In this document: positions 1-10,686 of the stretch, piece by piece
Position numbering within the stretch: position 1 is the first letter of the stretch
Layout of the letters: each line of letters begins with the position of its first letter
NCBI GenBank assembly: GCA_026122225.1
Contig: JANEZZ010000305.1
Coordinates: 124,001-188,000, forward strand
DNA from: Heloderma charlesbogerti
Lineage: Eukaryota; Chordata; Lepidosauria; Squamata; Helodermatidae
Direction: 5' to 3'
DNA: 64,000 nucleotides
Position numbers and translations under genes: made by a program
Notes under the pieces: generated by a model
Databases searched by the model: none
Told to the model about the DNA's origin: nothing
What the model saw: the letters and a program-made list of their open reading frames with translations, nothing else

Positions 1-699
1 CAGTTTAGCGCGAGGCGACAGCACAATAGGGTTGTTTGTGACAGATGACACTGTTGCCAGTCCGCAGCCGCCCTGGAGCTTCCCTCTGGAAAAGCACATT
101 TTGGGAAACTCCTTTTAGTGCATGTGTGTTGTTGTTGTTTTTTACTTAAAAGCAACTCCCAAGCAGTTCCACTGCAATGTGCCCCACCCCATTAAATCCT
201 GGGCATGCCTCGGTGATGTGGCTGTGACCTGGCAGTGATGTAGTCAAGGGGTGGCACTGCCCCCCTTCTCTCACAATATCCCATGGTGGGGTAAACTACA
301 GGGGTTTAATTCAGCGCTTCCTGTAAACTTCGCTGAGCAGGAGAGTGCGGACAGGGATGGGGAACAAGCCTCTCTCATTCGCTGAGCAGAGTTGATGACG
401 TTCAGTTCTATTCTGCCCACACAGCCTGGATGTATGGGGGTTTCATGGAAATGGAATGAGAAGCGCTTTCATGTGACCTGTGAAAGCTGAGTTTTTAGGT
501 ACTGTATGCTCCTTTTTTCTTGCTTCATGTGCCTGGGATGGACCAAAGCAATTTCATGAAAATCCAGATATAACCAGAAAGCACTTCTCATAACGTTTCC
601 ATGTAGATGCCTCTACCCCGGGGGCGGGATGTGACCAGCTTCTGTCCTTTTCCAGACTCCTTTTAGCCAGCAGAGGGCAGCAGGCCATTTTGCTCAGCA
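1..699. other. No gene recognised; probable intron or flank of the left-edge gene
   Basis: No convincing exon, repeat family or RNA gene is visible here. As the coiled-coil gene is transcribed rightward and its known exons are its last ones, this is probably intronic, but that is inference. Confidence 0.3.
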
Positions 700-1196
700 T
701 CTCCTACTAATTTGTTGTTGTTCAGTCGTTTAGTCGTGTCCGACTCTTCGTGACCCCATGGACCATAGCACGCCAGGCCTTCCTGTCCTGCGCTCTCTCC
801 CGGAGCGTGCTCAAGTTCATATTCATTGCATCGGTGATGCTATCTAGCCATCTCATCCTCTGCCATCCCCTTCTCCTTTTGCCTTCAGTCTTTCCCAGCA
901 TCAGGGTCTTTTCCAGAGAGTTTTCTCTTCGCATTAGGTGGCCAAAATATTGGAGCTTCAGCTTCAGTATCTGTCCTTCCAATGAGCACTCAGGGTTGAT
1001 TTCCTTGAGGATGGACTGATTTGACCTCCTTGCAGTCCAGGGGACTCGTAAGAGTCTTCTCCAGCACCACAATTCGAAAGCATCAATTCTTCGGTGCTCA
1101 GCCTTCCTTATAGTCCAGCTCTCACAGCCATACATTACTACTGGGAAAACCATAGCTTTGATTAGACGGACCTTTGTCGGCAAGGTCTCCTACTAA
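700..1196 (-). mobile_element. RTE-BovB LINE, 5'-truncated 3' end with target duplication
   Basis: The reverse strand encodes the C-terminal end of the BovB/RTE ORF2 product: 153 residues with no internal stop, starting MPTKVRLIKAMVFP and ending KSRTRLND, with the BovB signatures YGCESWTIRKAEHRRID and YFGHLMRRENSLEKTL. The element's 3' tail is a short GTT/CAA-type repeat at 711-724. An 11-bp direct repeat, TCTCCTACTAA, lies at 700-710 and 1186-1196 and is the target duplication, so the LINE body is about 711-1185. BovB is known for horizontal transfer between squamates, ruminants and other animals. The copy is a 5' truncation and cannot move by itself. Confidence 0.92.
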
Positions 1197-1853
1197 TAGG
1201 GATGTACAAAACACTTACCTGGTTTCGTCCAGGGACATCCACGGTGGGGGGGGAAGCGCTCCGTCCGTCTCCCCCCCCCCGAAATTCTCCCCAGCTCCGC
1301 TCTGCGGCACCTCCAAGGAGCCGCCGGCCGGGACCGCCTGCAGCCAGACATCCGGCCGCTGGGCTGCGCAGGAACGCAAATGGTGGCCGCCATAGCCGCC
1401 ACCATTTACGTCCCTGTCTTTTGCCGTGATAGGCTACGTATATATTTACGTAGCCTATCACGGCAAAAAAAAAAAAGGGAACGCAAATGGCGGCAGCTAC
1501 GGTGGCCGCCATTTGCGTTCCCTTTTTTGCCATGATAGGCTATGGAAATATATACGTAGCCTATCACGGCAAAAGACAGGGACGCAGATGTCCCTGCATT
1601 AGCCGTGATAGGCTACATAAGTATTTACGTAGCCTGTCACGGCAATTATGAAGAAGCGAATGGCGGCGGCAGACACGGCCGCCATTCGCGAAGCAGCGCA
1701 ACCGGCACCAGGTAAGTGGTCCATTTTGCGCGCCTTTCGCGGGGTGGTGGGGCAGGGGGCTTTGTTCCGCCACGGGTTTCGGGGGGCCGAATGCACTGGC
1801 ATTCAGCCTCACTGAGAGCCATGGCGGAATTCTCCAATGTCCCTACCTACTAC
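1189..1853 (-). mobile_element. TAGGG-type non-autonomous hAT-like element (copy 1)
   Basis: The body is 1197-1845 (649 bp). It starts TAGGGATG, ends TGTCCCTA, and is flanked by CCTACTAA (1189-1196) and CCTACTAC (1846-1853), a 7/8 match expected of an 8-bp hAT target duplication. The right end, read in reverse, matches the left end of the copy at 45221 over about 60 bp (shared GAATGCCAGTGCATTCGG), so this copy has the opposite orientation. It has no coding capacity. The interior alternates two inverted-repeat modules: ACGTAAATATTTACGT-type palindromes (around 1430-1460, 1540-1565, 1600-1645) and arms containing GCAAATGGCGGC and its complement (1375-1415, 1485-1520, 1660-1690). It landed inside the target duplication of the BovB copy, so it is the younger insertion. 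Confidence 0.8.
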
Positions 1854-2218
1854 CACCAAAACCAGTAGCAAAAATCACATTTAACATCAGCAGAACCAAA
1901 GGTGAATTATTATTTGCATCGCTGAAGCAAACAGAATGAGCAGTATAACTCTCTGTTTACCACGTATAAGTGCCTTCTGATATACTTTGGGGAATGGGTA
2001 TTCAAAGAGAATAAATAAATATGGGAAATTGGAAGAGAAAGGCAGGAACTGCAGCAACAGGTTGTGGTGGATCACCAACCCGCCAAAAGAATCGCTGTCC
2101 AGGGTGAGGCAGGAAAAGAACTCCTGAATACCTCCACCCCCTGTCATGGTTTCCTTTGGGGCCTTTTGGAAGTTTTTTCCCTTTTAATTTGCACACTAAT
2201 GTTGTTTTGTGTACTTAG
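1854..2218. other. Unassigned interval before the candidate exon
   Basis: Nothing recognisable apart from the polypyrimidine-containing acceptor at its right end. Probably intron. Confidence 0.3.
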
Positions 2219-2327
2219 GGTGTCCCCCAAGCATGGAGAAACCACTACCTTGTTTGTGGGTGACTCAGTTGCCCGGCTGGTGGGCACTGGACCACCAAGT
2301 GCCGTTTCAGAAGGAATGTTGATATTG
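2219..2327 (+). CDS. Candidate internal exon of the coiled-coil protein gene
   Basis: The interval has an acceptor (T-rich tract then TACTTAG ending at 2218) and a donor (TTG followed by GTGAGA at 2328). It is open in one frame, reading VSPKHGETTTLFVGDSVARL and ending SEGMLIL. It ends in phase 0, which matches the phase-0 start of the exon at 2776, so the splice keeps frame. The first base would complete a codon from an upstream exon not found here. No domain is recognised. The phase agreement is the main support; a chance open stretch remains possible. Confidence 0.42.
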
Positions 2328-2775
2328 GTGAGATGTTTGAAGCTGGATGTGCCTGTGAGATTTTTGGACCTAGAGGCAGGCAAACCAAATGGGTAGAATT
2401 TTACCAACTATTTACAAGTGACTGTAATGAGTGCCCTGGCTTCCAGTGAGTTGCAGAGGATAATTACCCTGATGAGAATTCTGCTGTCTCAAAGAAAGAA
2501 AGGTGAAACCTTGGAGTTCAAGCTGTAGTTACTGACTTTGTCCCACAAAATAAGAGGTGCAGGATGGGTTGGTTCATAAGAAATGTTACTTTAACCTATT
2601 AGTTTCTCAGAATCATGCAGCATTAGTCAGGGCTGGGTCTATTTATGACTCTGGGAGTGATACATAAGGTGGTAAATTTGTAAATGCTTTCCCCATTGCT
2701 AAGGATAAATTGCAGACTTTGTGTTGCTTTCCTCACAGCCCTAGAGTCATCTCCCCTATGTGTTCCTCCCAACAG

Positions 2776-2964
2776 AAAGAATACTTCAAGCAGTACGAGA
2801 TGGGCCTGCAGAACTTATGCAATTCATACCAGACTCGTGCCAATGCCCAAGTCAAAGCTTGTGAGGAAAAGCTTCACATCCAGGAACAGAAGCTCACGGA
2901 GACAAAGGAGAAACTCCAGAAGCTGAGGACGAACATAGTAGCACTACTTCAAAAAGTACAAGAG
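2776..2964 (+). CDS. Coiled-coil protein, penultimate coding exon (partial gene)
   Basis: A 63-codon exon, phase 0 at both ends. The acceptor is TCCTCCCAACAG ending at 2775; the donor is GAG/GTGAGT at 2965. It encodes [20 protein letters not shown] followed by a charged heptad-like segment containing [20 protein letters not shown] and ending [11 protein letters not shown]. The pattern of Leu/Ile/Val with Lys/Glu predicts a continuous coiled coil of about 50 residues. It joins in frame to the exon at 3717. A second AG upstream (about 2739) is a possible alternative acceptor, but would add a segment unlike the rest. I do not recognise the gene; a small oligomerising or scaffold protein is compatible but unproven. 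Confidence 0.85.
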
Positions 2965-3716
2965 GTGAGTGAGGCCTCACTGGTGGACCTGAACAGCCTC
3001 CCCATTACTGGAGTTCCACTAGACCAGGCCCTACACAAGATCTTGTCCACTTTCCAGCTAAACCATTAATCAGTTGGTATCACAAGAAAGGAACACTATA
3101 ACCTCTAAAGCAGCTAGGTTCACAGGCCATGCACAGCATGGATGGAGAAATACTTACTTCAGTTCATGCTCAGTTCCATTCTGAGGCAGAACCCAGAATC
3201 TGGTAGGTTCTGCAGAATCACAAGAATCTGAACACAACCCCCTCAACTGGGAAGCTAGAAAGAAACACCGCTGAATGGAATGGAAACTTCACAAGATCAG
3301 AGTTGTAAATTTGTGTTCAGTTGAGGGATTGCATTTAATAATAACTTGAAATTAAAAATGTGCTCAGGTTCTTCAGTTTTGTTTAAGGCTGGAAATAGAT
3401 CTGAGCTTTTTGTCACAACATCCCTGGGTGAAACCTACATAGCATCTAGCCTAATCCAGTTCAGTCTACCACTTCTTCCTACACTCCATTTAAGACTGTG
3501 GCCAGTGCAAACTTTATGGCTTTAACACTTTGTGATTACAAGTATGGAAGCAGCTTCCTACATCTTCTTCTAGCCAGCAGCAAAGGGCAAGTAGCAGGGA
3601 ATTGAGGAAAGTATGCAGAACTGCAAAAGGAAGTGGCTACATGAAATTTTGTGGGGGGACGTGTGGGGGCACATGATAAGAGGTGCAGTACTTTATCTCT
3701 CTCTGGTGTTTTGCAG

Positions 3717-3785
3717 GACATCGACTTCAATACAGACGACGAACTGGATGCTTACATTGAGGACCTGATCACTAGGGGAGACTGA
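3717..3785 (+). CDS. Coiled-coil protein, terminal coding exon with stop
   Basis: Acceptor TGTTTTGCAG ends at 3716. The exon encodes [20 protein letters not shown], then GD and a TGA stop. The 22-residue acidic tail follows the coiled coil directly (junction KVQE/DIDF), a compact ending typical of short acidic interaction motifs. Intron length between the last two exons is 752 bp. The tail looks strongly constrained, which argues for a real gene, but its identity is not known to me. Confidence 0.85.
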   Translation, partial: DIDFNTDDELDAYIEDLITRGD

Positions 3786-4060
3786 GTGACCAAGATTCCA
3801 GCAGTGGTGTGAAATCGGCAAGGATTCACTTTCTGCGTCCTCTGGGACATTGAAACGTATAGAGGGAGCAGCCCAGGCCGACATGCGGAGGTGTGGCCTG
3901 GGATGTTAGAGACTGTGTACTGTATTAGCGGTGTATTGGTGTACAACTTGTTTGTATTACTTTTTTTTATAACAGAACAAGCAATGGTGCTGCTGGAAGG
4001 TTTTTAACCTTTTGTTTATAAATATTTTGTAAAAACAAAACAAAACAAAAGGCCACCCAC
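3786..4060 (+). other. 3' UTR and probable polyadenylation region of the coiled-coil gene
   Basis: AT-rich sequence follows the stop. A TATAAA variant occurs at about 4017-4022 and an A-rich stretch follows at 4030-4050; the canonical AATAAA hexamer is not seen. The end of the transcript near 4040-4060 is inferred. Confidence 0.5.
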
Positions 4061-4327
4061 GAGGCATTGCTTGGTAGTGTGGAAGGACTTACCCTGCTGC
4101 TTTTGTCAGGTTCAGCGAGTAGGGATTGTGCTCATCATTGCACTGGAGCGCCTGTGACTAGCTGGGAGCACAAGAGCAGGCTTAGCAATCTGTTGTACGG
4201 CTGCCTCTTTGCCAGAAGGAGGTGAAAACAAATGTAAACTGCAGCCAGGGAAAGCCCTTGTGCACCAGTGGAGGAGCAAATCTCTGGCTACAGAGGGCAC
4301 TGTAGCTCAGCCAAAAGAGAGCTTGAA

Positions 4328-4833
4328 GCTGGGCCTAGGGCTGTTGCGGGAGCCCGAGAGTGGGGTAGAGTCTGGTGGACTCCCCCTTGCTTGGCCTCCT
4401 GGACCCCGTTTGCCGTGACGCTGCACACTTCCCAGGGCAAGCACTGAGCAGGCCATGAGTTCCCGGCGGCTGCTCGTCCCCTTGCCAAGCTGCTATTTTG
4501 CGAAAAAACGGCGGCTTGGCGTTTTCCATGAAAGTAACATTGCATAAACGGCAGCTGTGAAGGGGCCATTTGTGCAACATTACAGATGTAAATGGTCCAT
4601 TTATATCTGTAACGTTGCGTACATGGCCCCTTTACAGCCGCCATTTATGCAACATATTTATGGAAAAACCCAAGCTGCCATTTTTATGCAAAATGGCAGC
4701 TTGTTAAGGGGACAGGTGGCTGCTGAGCCATCCAGTGGCTCGTGCAGTGTGGCAAGCAGGGACAGGCAGCAGCAGCTCAGCGAGCACCCAGCGCGGATGG
4801 ACAGAGGTAAGTCCATCCATCCCTAGCTGGGCC
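4328..4833. mobile_element. TAGGG-type non-autonomous hAT-like element (copy 3)
   Basis: The body is 4336-4825 (490 bp), starting TAGGGCTG and ending CATCCCTA, with a perfect 8-bp duplication GCTGGGCC at 4328-4335 and 4826-4833. The right end GGTAAGTCCATCCATCCCTA resembles the reverse of the copy-1 left end. The interior is a fold-back centred near 4590: a segment around 4540-4590 containing GAAGGGGCCATTTGTGCAAC is inverted at about 4605-4660. No coding capacity. The internal sequence differs from copies 1 and 2, so this is a related subfamily. Confidence 0.78.
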
Positions 4834-5115
4834 TTCTGACTTGCGCTGATGCTGTAAGAACACCAAACAGCATTTTAAACTTAGGTGCACTGTTGGACCA
4901 TCAGTGTGACAGCTCTTGAATTATAAGCTTCAACTAGCAGGTTTTCCATGTTAGGATGCCTGGGATGTGGGGTCCTAATTCATCTGCCGAGAGCCTCAAC
5001 ACTTCTTCTGTGGTTTACAAGGACAAAGAACTGGAGGGGGGTGGAGTTCTCCAATCCAGCTACCTTCTTTCTCTGAGTGTGGGGAACGGCCATAACTTAG
5101 TAGCAGAGTTGATGA

Positions 5116-5236
5116 CAGCCTTCCGTAAGTTGGTCCCCTCCAGAGGTATTACACTACAACTCCCAGCGCACACATCCCTCAGCCTGTGGGTGCTGAGAGT
5201 TGTAGTTCAACACATGGAGCACCAGTTGGGGAAGAT
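5116..5236. mobile_element. Fold-back element with ZNF143-like arms (diverged)
   Basis: The left arm carries CAGCCTTCC and ACTACAACTCCCA; the right arm carries GAGAGTTGTAGTTCAACACA and ends GTTGGGGAAG. It is an old, diverged member of the family best seen at 27026 and 32671. Confidence 0.6.
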
Positions 5237-6620
5237 GGGCTTAGGCGTATGCTTCCAGCACCTGCAGTTAAAGGTGATGGGGCTGGGAATAACTTGAGGC
5301 TTGAGACCTTGGGACTGCTCCAGTTGCTTCAGTTCTGACTTGGTAGATGGCAGCTTTATATGTTCAGAGCGACTTTAGGTCATGCCTTGTTTGCAAGTAG
5401 ACTAATGCCACAAGTGCTGAGGTGAAGACACGGTGCAAGGCTAAAGGACTAGTTTCCAGTACTGCCCTGACCTTGCAGAACCTTTGTAAGAATGGATGAG
5501 ACATTAGCAAACTAACGGTTGCATTAATAAAGTCAGCAATTCAGTGTGTCACTTCAGGTCAGATTTAATGGGATTGCTGAATGGTCACATGGATCAGTGT
5601 ACATCGTTACAGTGAAATGATCTCTCAAAAAGGGTGGTGGGGTGGGGGAGATGTCTTGATGATTGCCAGTAGGCATGCTTTTTCTTTACAAGCTACTGTC
5701 CCAACACATAAATCGCTGGACAAGGAGGCCTTTTACAGCAAAACACAGCTGACTGTGAAGTCTCTCAATAACATGAGAACTCAATAGGATTCAGGGAAAA
5801 TTTTGAACTCAAAAGATAGTCTCAGCATTTGCTTCTTCTTTAAAAAATATATATATAAACATCAGCTATTAGCCAAAAAATAGGAAAGGAGACTCTGTCT
5901 CAGAGGAGTAGCCAGCAAATGTACAAGGATTGCAAACGAAGCTGAACCTGCAGCTGCTAGAAGCATCTAAGGAACATTAGGAAAAAATAATCTCTTCCCC
6001 AGTGCTGATTAAGACAGTGACAACACTTAGTAGCAGTTCCCAGAGGGACCATCCACAAGAAGGGAAATGGGATGTTTTCCCTTTATATAGAATTGTGCAG
6101 AGACTTTAACCTTCAGACGGATGCTTCCTGCAGAGATGCTGATGCAGTCATGCTGTTAAGGTGGATAAAAACAAGACCATCACCTGTGCCTTGGGCTAAC
6201 TAAAGAAATGGGGTTGCTGTGAACCTTTGAAGTGTCAGAATTGGTTCCCACGGGCTCGCATGAACGGGGGGGGGGGGAGCAGCTTGTGCACATAGCCCGC
6301 TTGCATGAGCATAATAATGGGGAGGCACGAAATCATGCAAGGTTGCAGCTGCCATTTTTCACGGAAAAGCAATTCCTGCTGATTTCTTTCTTATGGAAGA
6401 GCTGTCAGCTCCCATAACTTGTTCTCTGACACATGTGAGTAGGCTATTTATTCCACAAGCAGATTTTTAGGGCAAGTTGTTTCTGAGGGTACCCCCCAGG
6501 GCTCAACTCTGACTTCATTTAGAGTTGTCAGGTTTCTTCATTTGAGATGTTCCCCGAGTTAGTATGATAATTTAGTATTTCTATACATGTTTGTATTTCC
6601 ATTCAAGGCAAGTGGTAGCC
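5237..6620. other. Unassigned sequence
   Basis: No gene or named repeat seen. It holds a 12-base G run at about 6265-6277. Confidence 0.3.
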
Positions 6621-6690
6621 TGGGACATGATTATGATTATTTATTCCATTTGTATCCCACTTTTTTTCTCTCATGGAACTCAAGGCAGTG
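6621..6690 (-). repeat. CORE/MIR-like SINE tail fragment
   Basis: TTATTTATTCCATTTGTATC and the following CCCACTTT match, in reverse orientation, the 3' tail of the tRNA-derived SINEs at 18310 and 61990. Only the tail is present. Confidence 0.5.
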
Positions 6691-8900
6691 CGTGTGGGTT
6701 CCAGGCCCTCCTCTGGGGTGCAGATCAGGCCCAGAGCTGCTTAGCTTCAGCAAGGGTGCTGCCTCACATGCCAAGGGACCTTAAGATGCCACAAGGTGCT
6801 GATCAAAGAACAGATTGTTTCCAATCAGGTATAACAGATAGTGGAGGGGAGGTAGGGTTTAGATAGGTTCATTTAAAACAAGTGGGGACCCTTATTTGGT
6901 CCAAGGGTCACATTTCCTCATGAGAAACCTTCTGGGCTCTGTATGCCAAAGGTAGCTAGAGCCAAAGCCGCACACATCCCACCCCAAAAGTGCACACACC
7001 CATTTATGAGCAGCCATCTAAACCACCTCCCCTGTGGCAATTAGGAAGGTTTCGATGATTGGAATCCCCCAAACTCGGAAGTTTCTGATCATCCTATGCA
7101 GGGCAGGAGGAGTGACGGAGGCAATCGTCACCTCCCCATCCAGCGACAGCACTTCAGAAGGGGAGGGGAGGAGGCTGGAGAGGCCTCAGGACAGCTCGTA
7201 TCCTGGCCTCATCAGTCTCCTCCACTCCCTGCCCACTGAAATGCCCGCCTTTTCTCCTCTCTGAGGTTGCTTTTTCAACCATGGAGGGCAGCCGGCACAG
7301 TTCTTCCCATGCCAGCTGCAAGGGGGCAGGTGAGGGAGGGGTGGATCATCGCCTCCCCCTTTGATCAAGGAACCCAAAATATTCCACGGCTCCTCAGACA
7401 ATGTCTGGGGGGCAGAGGAGTGCTCCCTTAGAAAATGTCCTAAGCCTAATTGATGCACACTGTGTGAGTGTGATAGAGAGTTTAGAGGGTGGCATGCAGG
7501 GAAGATTAACCCAGCCCATGCCAGCTGCCGCCACCCTGAAAGTAGCAGGGAGGGGGCTGCATGGCAATTAGGCTTCAGGGTAAGGCCCCATTTGTGCATA
7601 TGGGATCTGTTTTCTATGCCTAAGTGCCATGCAGGATGGCACAATTTGGGAGCGTATGGGGAGGGGAGGAATGAGCCCTCAAGCTCATTCCCCATAAAGC
7701 CCTAACAGCTGCTTCCTGCAGGAAAGGACAGGGCCTCCCCAAAGTCCACAAAACATCCTTCGCTTTTACGTGGGGCTCAATTATTGCTGTAGGCGGGTGC
7801 ATAGGGAGACCACAAATTAAAGGTCTCTTTCCCCATCCCCAATCACTTGTTGACTGAATCCCTTCTGCTGGACGTTTCCCAGCTGGGCCTTGCTGCGAAG
7901 GCATTCCCTCCCCTTCCATCATCCCCAGTGCTACCCCGTTTCATGGTGGCTGCTGCATGCAGCCAAAGAGGTACACCTGCTTAGATGATTAACCGATGGA
8001 AAAAACCCTGGACAGAGCAGGCAACTGAAACAATCCATTGTGCAAACAGCAAGCTTCCCCAGAACCTGGACTCCATGGCAGTGCCTTCTGGAGGTATCCC
8101 CCCACCCCACACCGCTGTTGCGTGCCGCCCCCGATCACCACAGCAACCCCCTGTGGAGCTAGAGGCATCTCTGGCCCCCGCCAGGCATCTGTGCGTGCCT
8201 CGCCATTTAGTTTTCTCTTGCAGATGAGCAGAGATGCTGCCCCTCCTCCTCCCAGCTCTGCAGCTGTCCAGGAGCACCCCTTTCCCCCACAACTGGCAAG
8301 AAAACCTCAGCTGCTGCTGTTCTATCCCATGCCAGGAAGGGAGCCAAGGAAGATGGGCGGCCCAAGGGGGCTGCCAAGTTTGCACTGCGCTTGGACACTG
8401 GGGCCTTGTTGGCTGCCTCTTGATTCTGGCATTCCACCTCCGCTCCCTTGGGAAGATGCTACTTGAAGGAGAAAGCAGCATGCAGGTGTCTGATAGGACA
8501 GGCTTCCCAGGGAAAGTGCACAACAGCGCTGCTCTGTGTGGTCTTGTCATGTGCCCATCCTTTGGCAGCTCCAGCCAGCTGCCCTCCCTCCCCCCCACCC
8601 CGGGCTGCTTGTGTTTTCTGAACTCCTCCTGCGATACCCACGTAATGGGCCCAGACACTGGCGAGGAGAGTGTGTTCCTAATAACCTCCAGGGGAGAGCT
8701 GTCTTATGTCTGTTGCAGCAAAAACACTTGCAGTGCATGGATATATTTTAGTCATGTTATTGTCGTCAAAATCAGAAACACTTAAGACGCACTGGACCTG
8801 CTTCAGATGAGTCCTACGAACTTCACCTCACAGGCAAATGTTCTGTGGTTTGCTGCTGATTCTAAGGTGTAGCTAAGCCAAAACCACACACTCGGCACCA
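6691..8900. other. Unassigned, moderately GC-rich sequence
   Basis: Several open frames exist on both strands, but they are rich in Gly, Pro, Ser and Trp, show no domain, and overlap each other. No splice-supported exon or known repeat was found. Confidence 0.35.
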
Positions 8901-8929
8901 GTTGTATTTTGTAGCTCTTCGTGGCTTCT

Positions 8930-9560
8930 GTGCATCACACACATGCTCTCTGCGGCTGCACAGAGCCTCGATTCGGGAAGCTTCTATTTGGCGGGAACCC
9001 ATCCCCTGCACATGTCCCTAGCGGGTTCCCGCTTATTCCCTCAGTTCTTTTTTGACCGCCATTGCGTGGGCCTCAGGGAAAGCTCTCTCGCTGTTGCGCT
9101 GTTAAAATAGCTTGTTTTTCTTCTTGTATCAAGAGTATTTCTATCTGTTTCCTTGTTAATTTCTTATTATTTTTTGAGACTTTCATGATCACCCTCATGG
9201 ATATATAGCCCTCAGGGCCCCCTTTCGAAAGTTTACCCACTGGGGTAAAACTGCTTCCCTCAGATGGGCACTCTCTCTGCCTGTTCTGCCTTGGGGAGGG
9301 GCACGTTGTTGAGGCTTGCCCTCATTGTAAAGCCTTCTCGAAGCAAGCGAGAAGAAACGGGTCAGATCAGCTAAAAGCCGCACTTTGGAAAAGGATGCTA
9401 GAATCAGTAGAGGAGCCAAAAGATAGGGCTCACACGCCAGTTTCGTCCTCGCATCACCTGCCTGCCGTGCAGGAGCCTGCTCCAGTGTTGGGGTCATCAT
9501 CCCCTCGCGCCAAACTCCGCTGGGTACCCAAGATCCCCCTCCCACTTAAAGAGACAAAAG
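8930..9560 (+). mobile_element. DIRS-like retrotransposon, 5' region and gag-like fragment
   Basis: An open frame from 9209 encodes a zinc-knuckle-like segment, CLFCLGEGHVVEACPHCKAF, followed by SKQARRNGSDQLKAALWKRM. The pattern CLGExH...CPHC followed by a basic helix is typical of the first ORF of vertebrate DIRS1/Ngaro-type tyrosine-recombinase retrotransposons. The AT-rich leader at 9060-9200 could be its 5' terminal region. No reverse transcriptase or recombinase follows, so it is a remnant. Family assignment rests on motif resemblance only. Confidence 0.55.
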
Positions 9561-9935
9561 GTAGCATGGTTCTAATTAACAATATAGAACAAACCACGTT
9601 TATTAACATCCAAAACATGAGATGAAACCATGGCATACATGTTTACAAGACCACCAGTCCCGTACATTACCCATTCCAGCTTTCTGCTAGCAGGTGACAC
9701 CCTCTTGCGTCCCTGCCTGCCCTCAGTTATTCATACTTCCTCCCCATGTATCCTAGTAGCGATTGCACGTTCTCAACTTCTTCATCACTTGTTATATCCT
9801 TGTGCTTTTCTCCAAACACCTCCCTCTGTACTTTCCTGAGCTCTTCTGTAACTTTCCAGACCAGTCTGCATGTATGCTAACTTAAGCTCCACTGTTACGT
9901 TGCTGCGGGCCTTTATTCCTTCTGACCTAATGTCT

Positions 9936-10003
9936 GGGCTGGCTGGGAATGATGGGAGTTGCAGTTGAACACATCTGGAGGGCACTAGGTTGGGGAAGGC
10001 TGG
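9936..10003 (-). repeat. Single arm of the fold-back family
   Basis: GCTGGCTGGGAATGATGGGA then GTTGCAGTTGAACACATCTG, ending GGTTGGGGAAGGCTG; matches the right half of the fold-back elements. The left arm is missing. Confidence 0.65.
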
Positions 10004-10461
10004 CATAGAGTCCATGTCACTCTAGGAACACTTTTTGGGTGTTCCTCAGGGTGGAATTTACCTGCGGATGGTGCAAATATTGGGTGGTGCCAAACCAAGG
10101 GGGCTTTCAATTTCTTATCTGATGCACCATAGCATGAATAAGGAACTACAATCAGGGCCAGAAATACTGGAACAAGGATAACTGTTTTGGCAGTTGGCCT
10201 CCGTACACCACCACACTGAGGCTGAAAGGAAACACACCCAGATGGGAGCGAAGCCAGGACTTTCAGCTGTAATTCAAGGGGTTTGACAAAAGTGGGGCAC
10301 TAACCATTCAGGAAGGACAGCCAGTGGCATACACCCCCCCCCCATCGGTGGTGCATAAGTAATGGAACGAATGGCTGACAAGCAGCTGCATGGCCAGGTG
10401 TGGCCTGTTTCCTGGGTGCCCCATGACCCATCAAGCAGATAAAAGGCCTGGAGGTGGCTCT

Positions 10462-10649
10462 GATTTTCATCCAGGTACTAAAGGTGATCCTTAAGTTTGA
10501 AATGATGTTGGTTTATTCCATTACTTATGAGCCACCAACGATGGGGGGGGTGTATGCCACTGGCTGTCCCTCCTGAATGGTTAGTGCCCCACTTCTGTCA
10601 AGCCGCTTCAATCACAGCAGAAAGTCCTGACTTCGCTCCCATCTGGGTA
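10462..10649 (+). repeat. Extra internal copy of the Tc1 right-end region
   Basis: This 188-bp segment (starting GATTTTCATCCAGGTACTAA, ending CCCATCTGGGTA) appears identical to 11705-11892, including an 8-G run and the last 20 transposase bases with their TAA. It lies upstream of the transposase start in the same orientation. Because the two outer inverted repeats differ clearly, an identical direct copy points to a recent copying event within this element. Confidence 0.88.
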
Positions 10650-10686
10650 CATTTGCATTTGATAGCTGTTCACTGGAACCCGCAAT

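Noticed and set aside
4113..4166. TAGGGATTG at 4117 as the left end of the third TAGGG element
   Set aside because: Its flank does not match the right flank. TAGGGCTG at 4336 does, with a perfect GCTGGGCC duplication.
7981..8658. 225-codon open frame on the - strand
   Set aside because: No domain, no splice signals, low-complexity composition and overlapping frames on the other strand.
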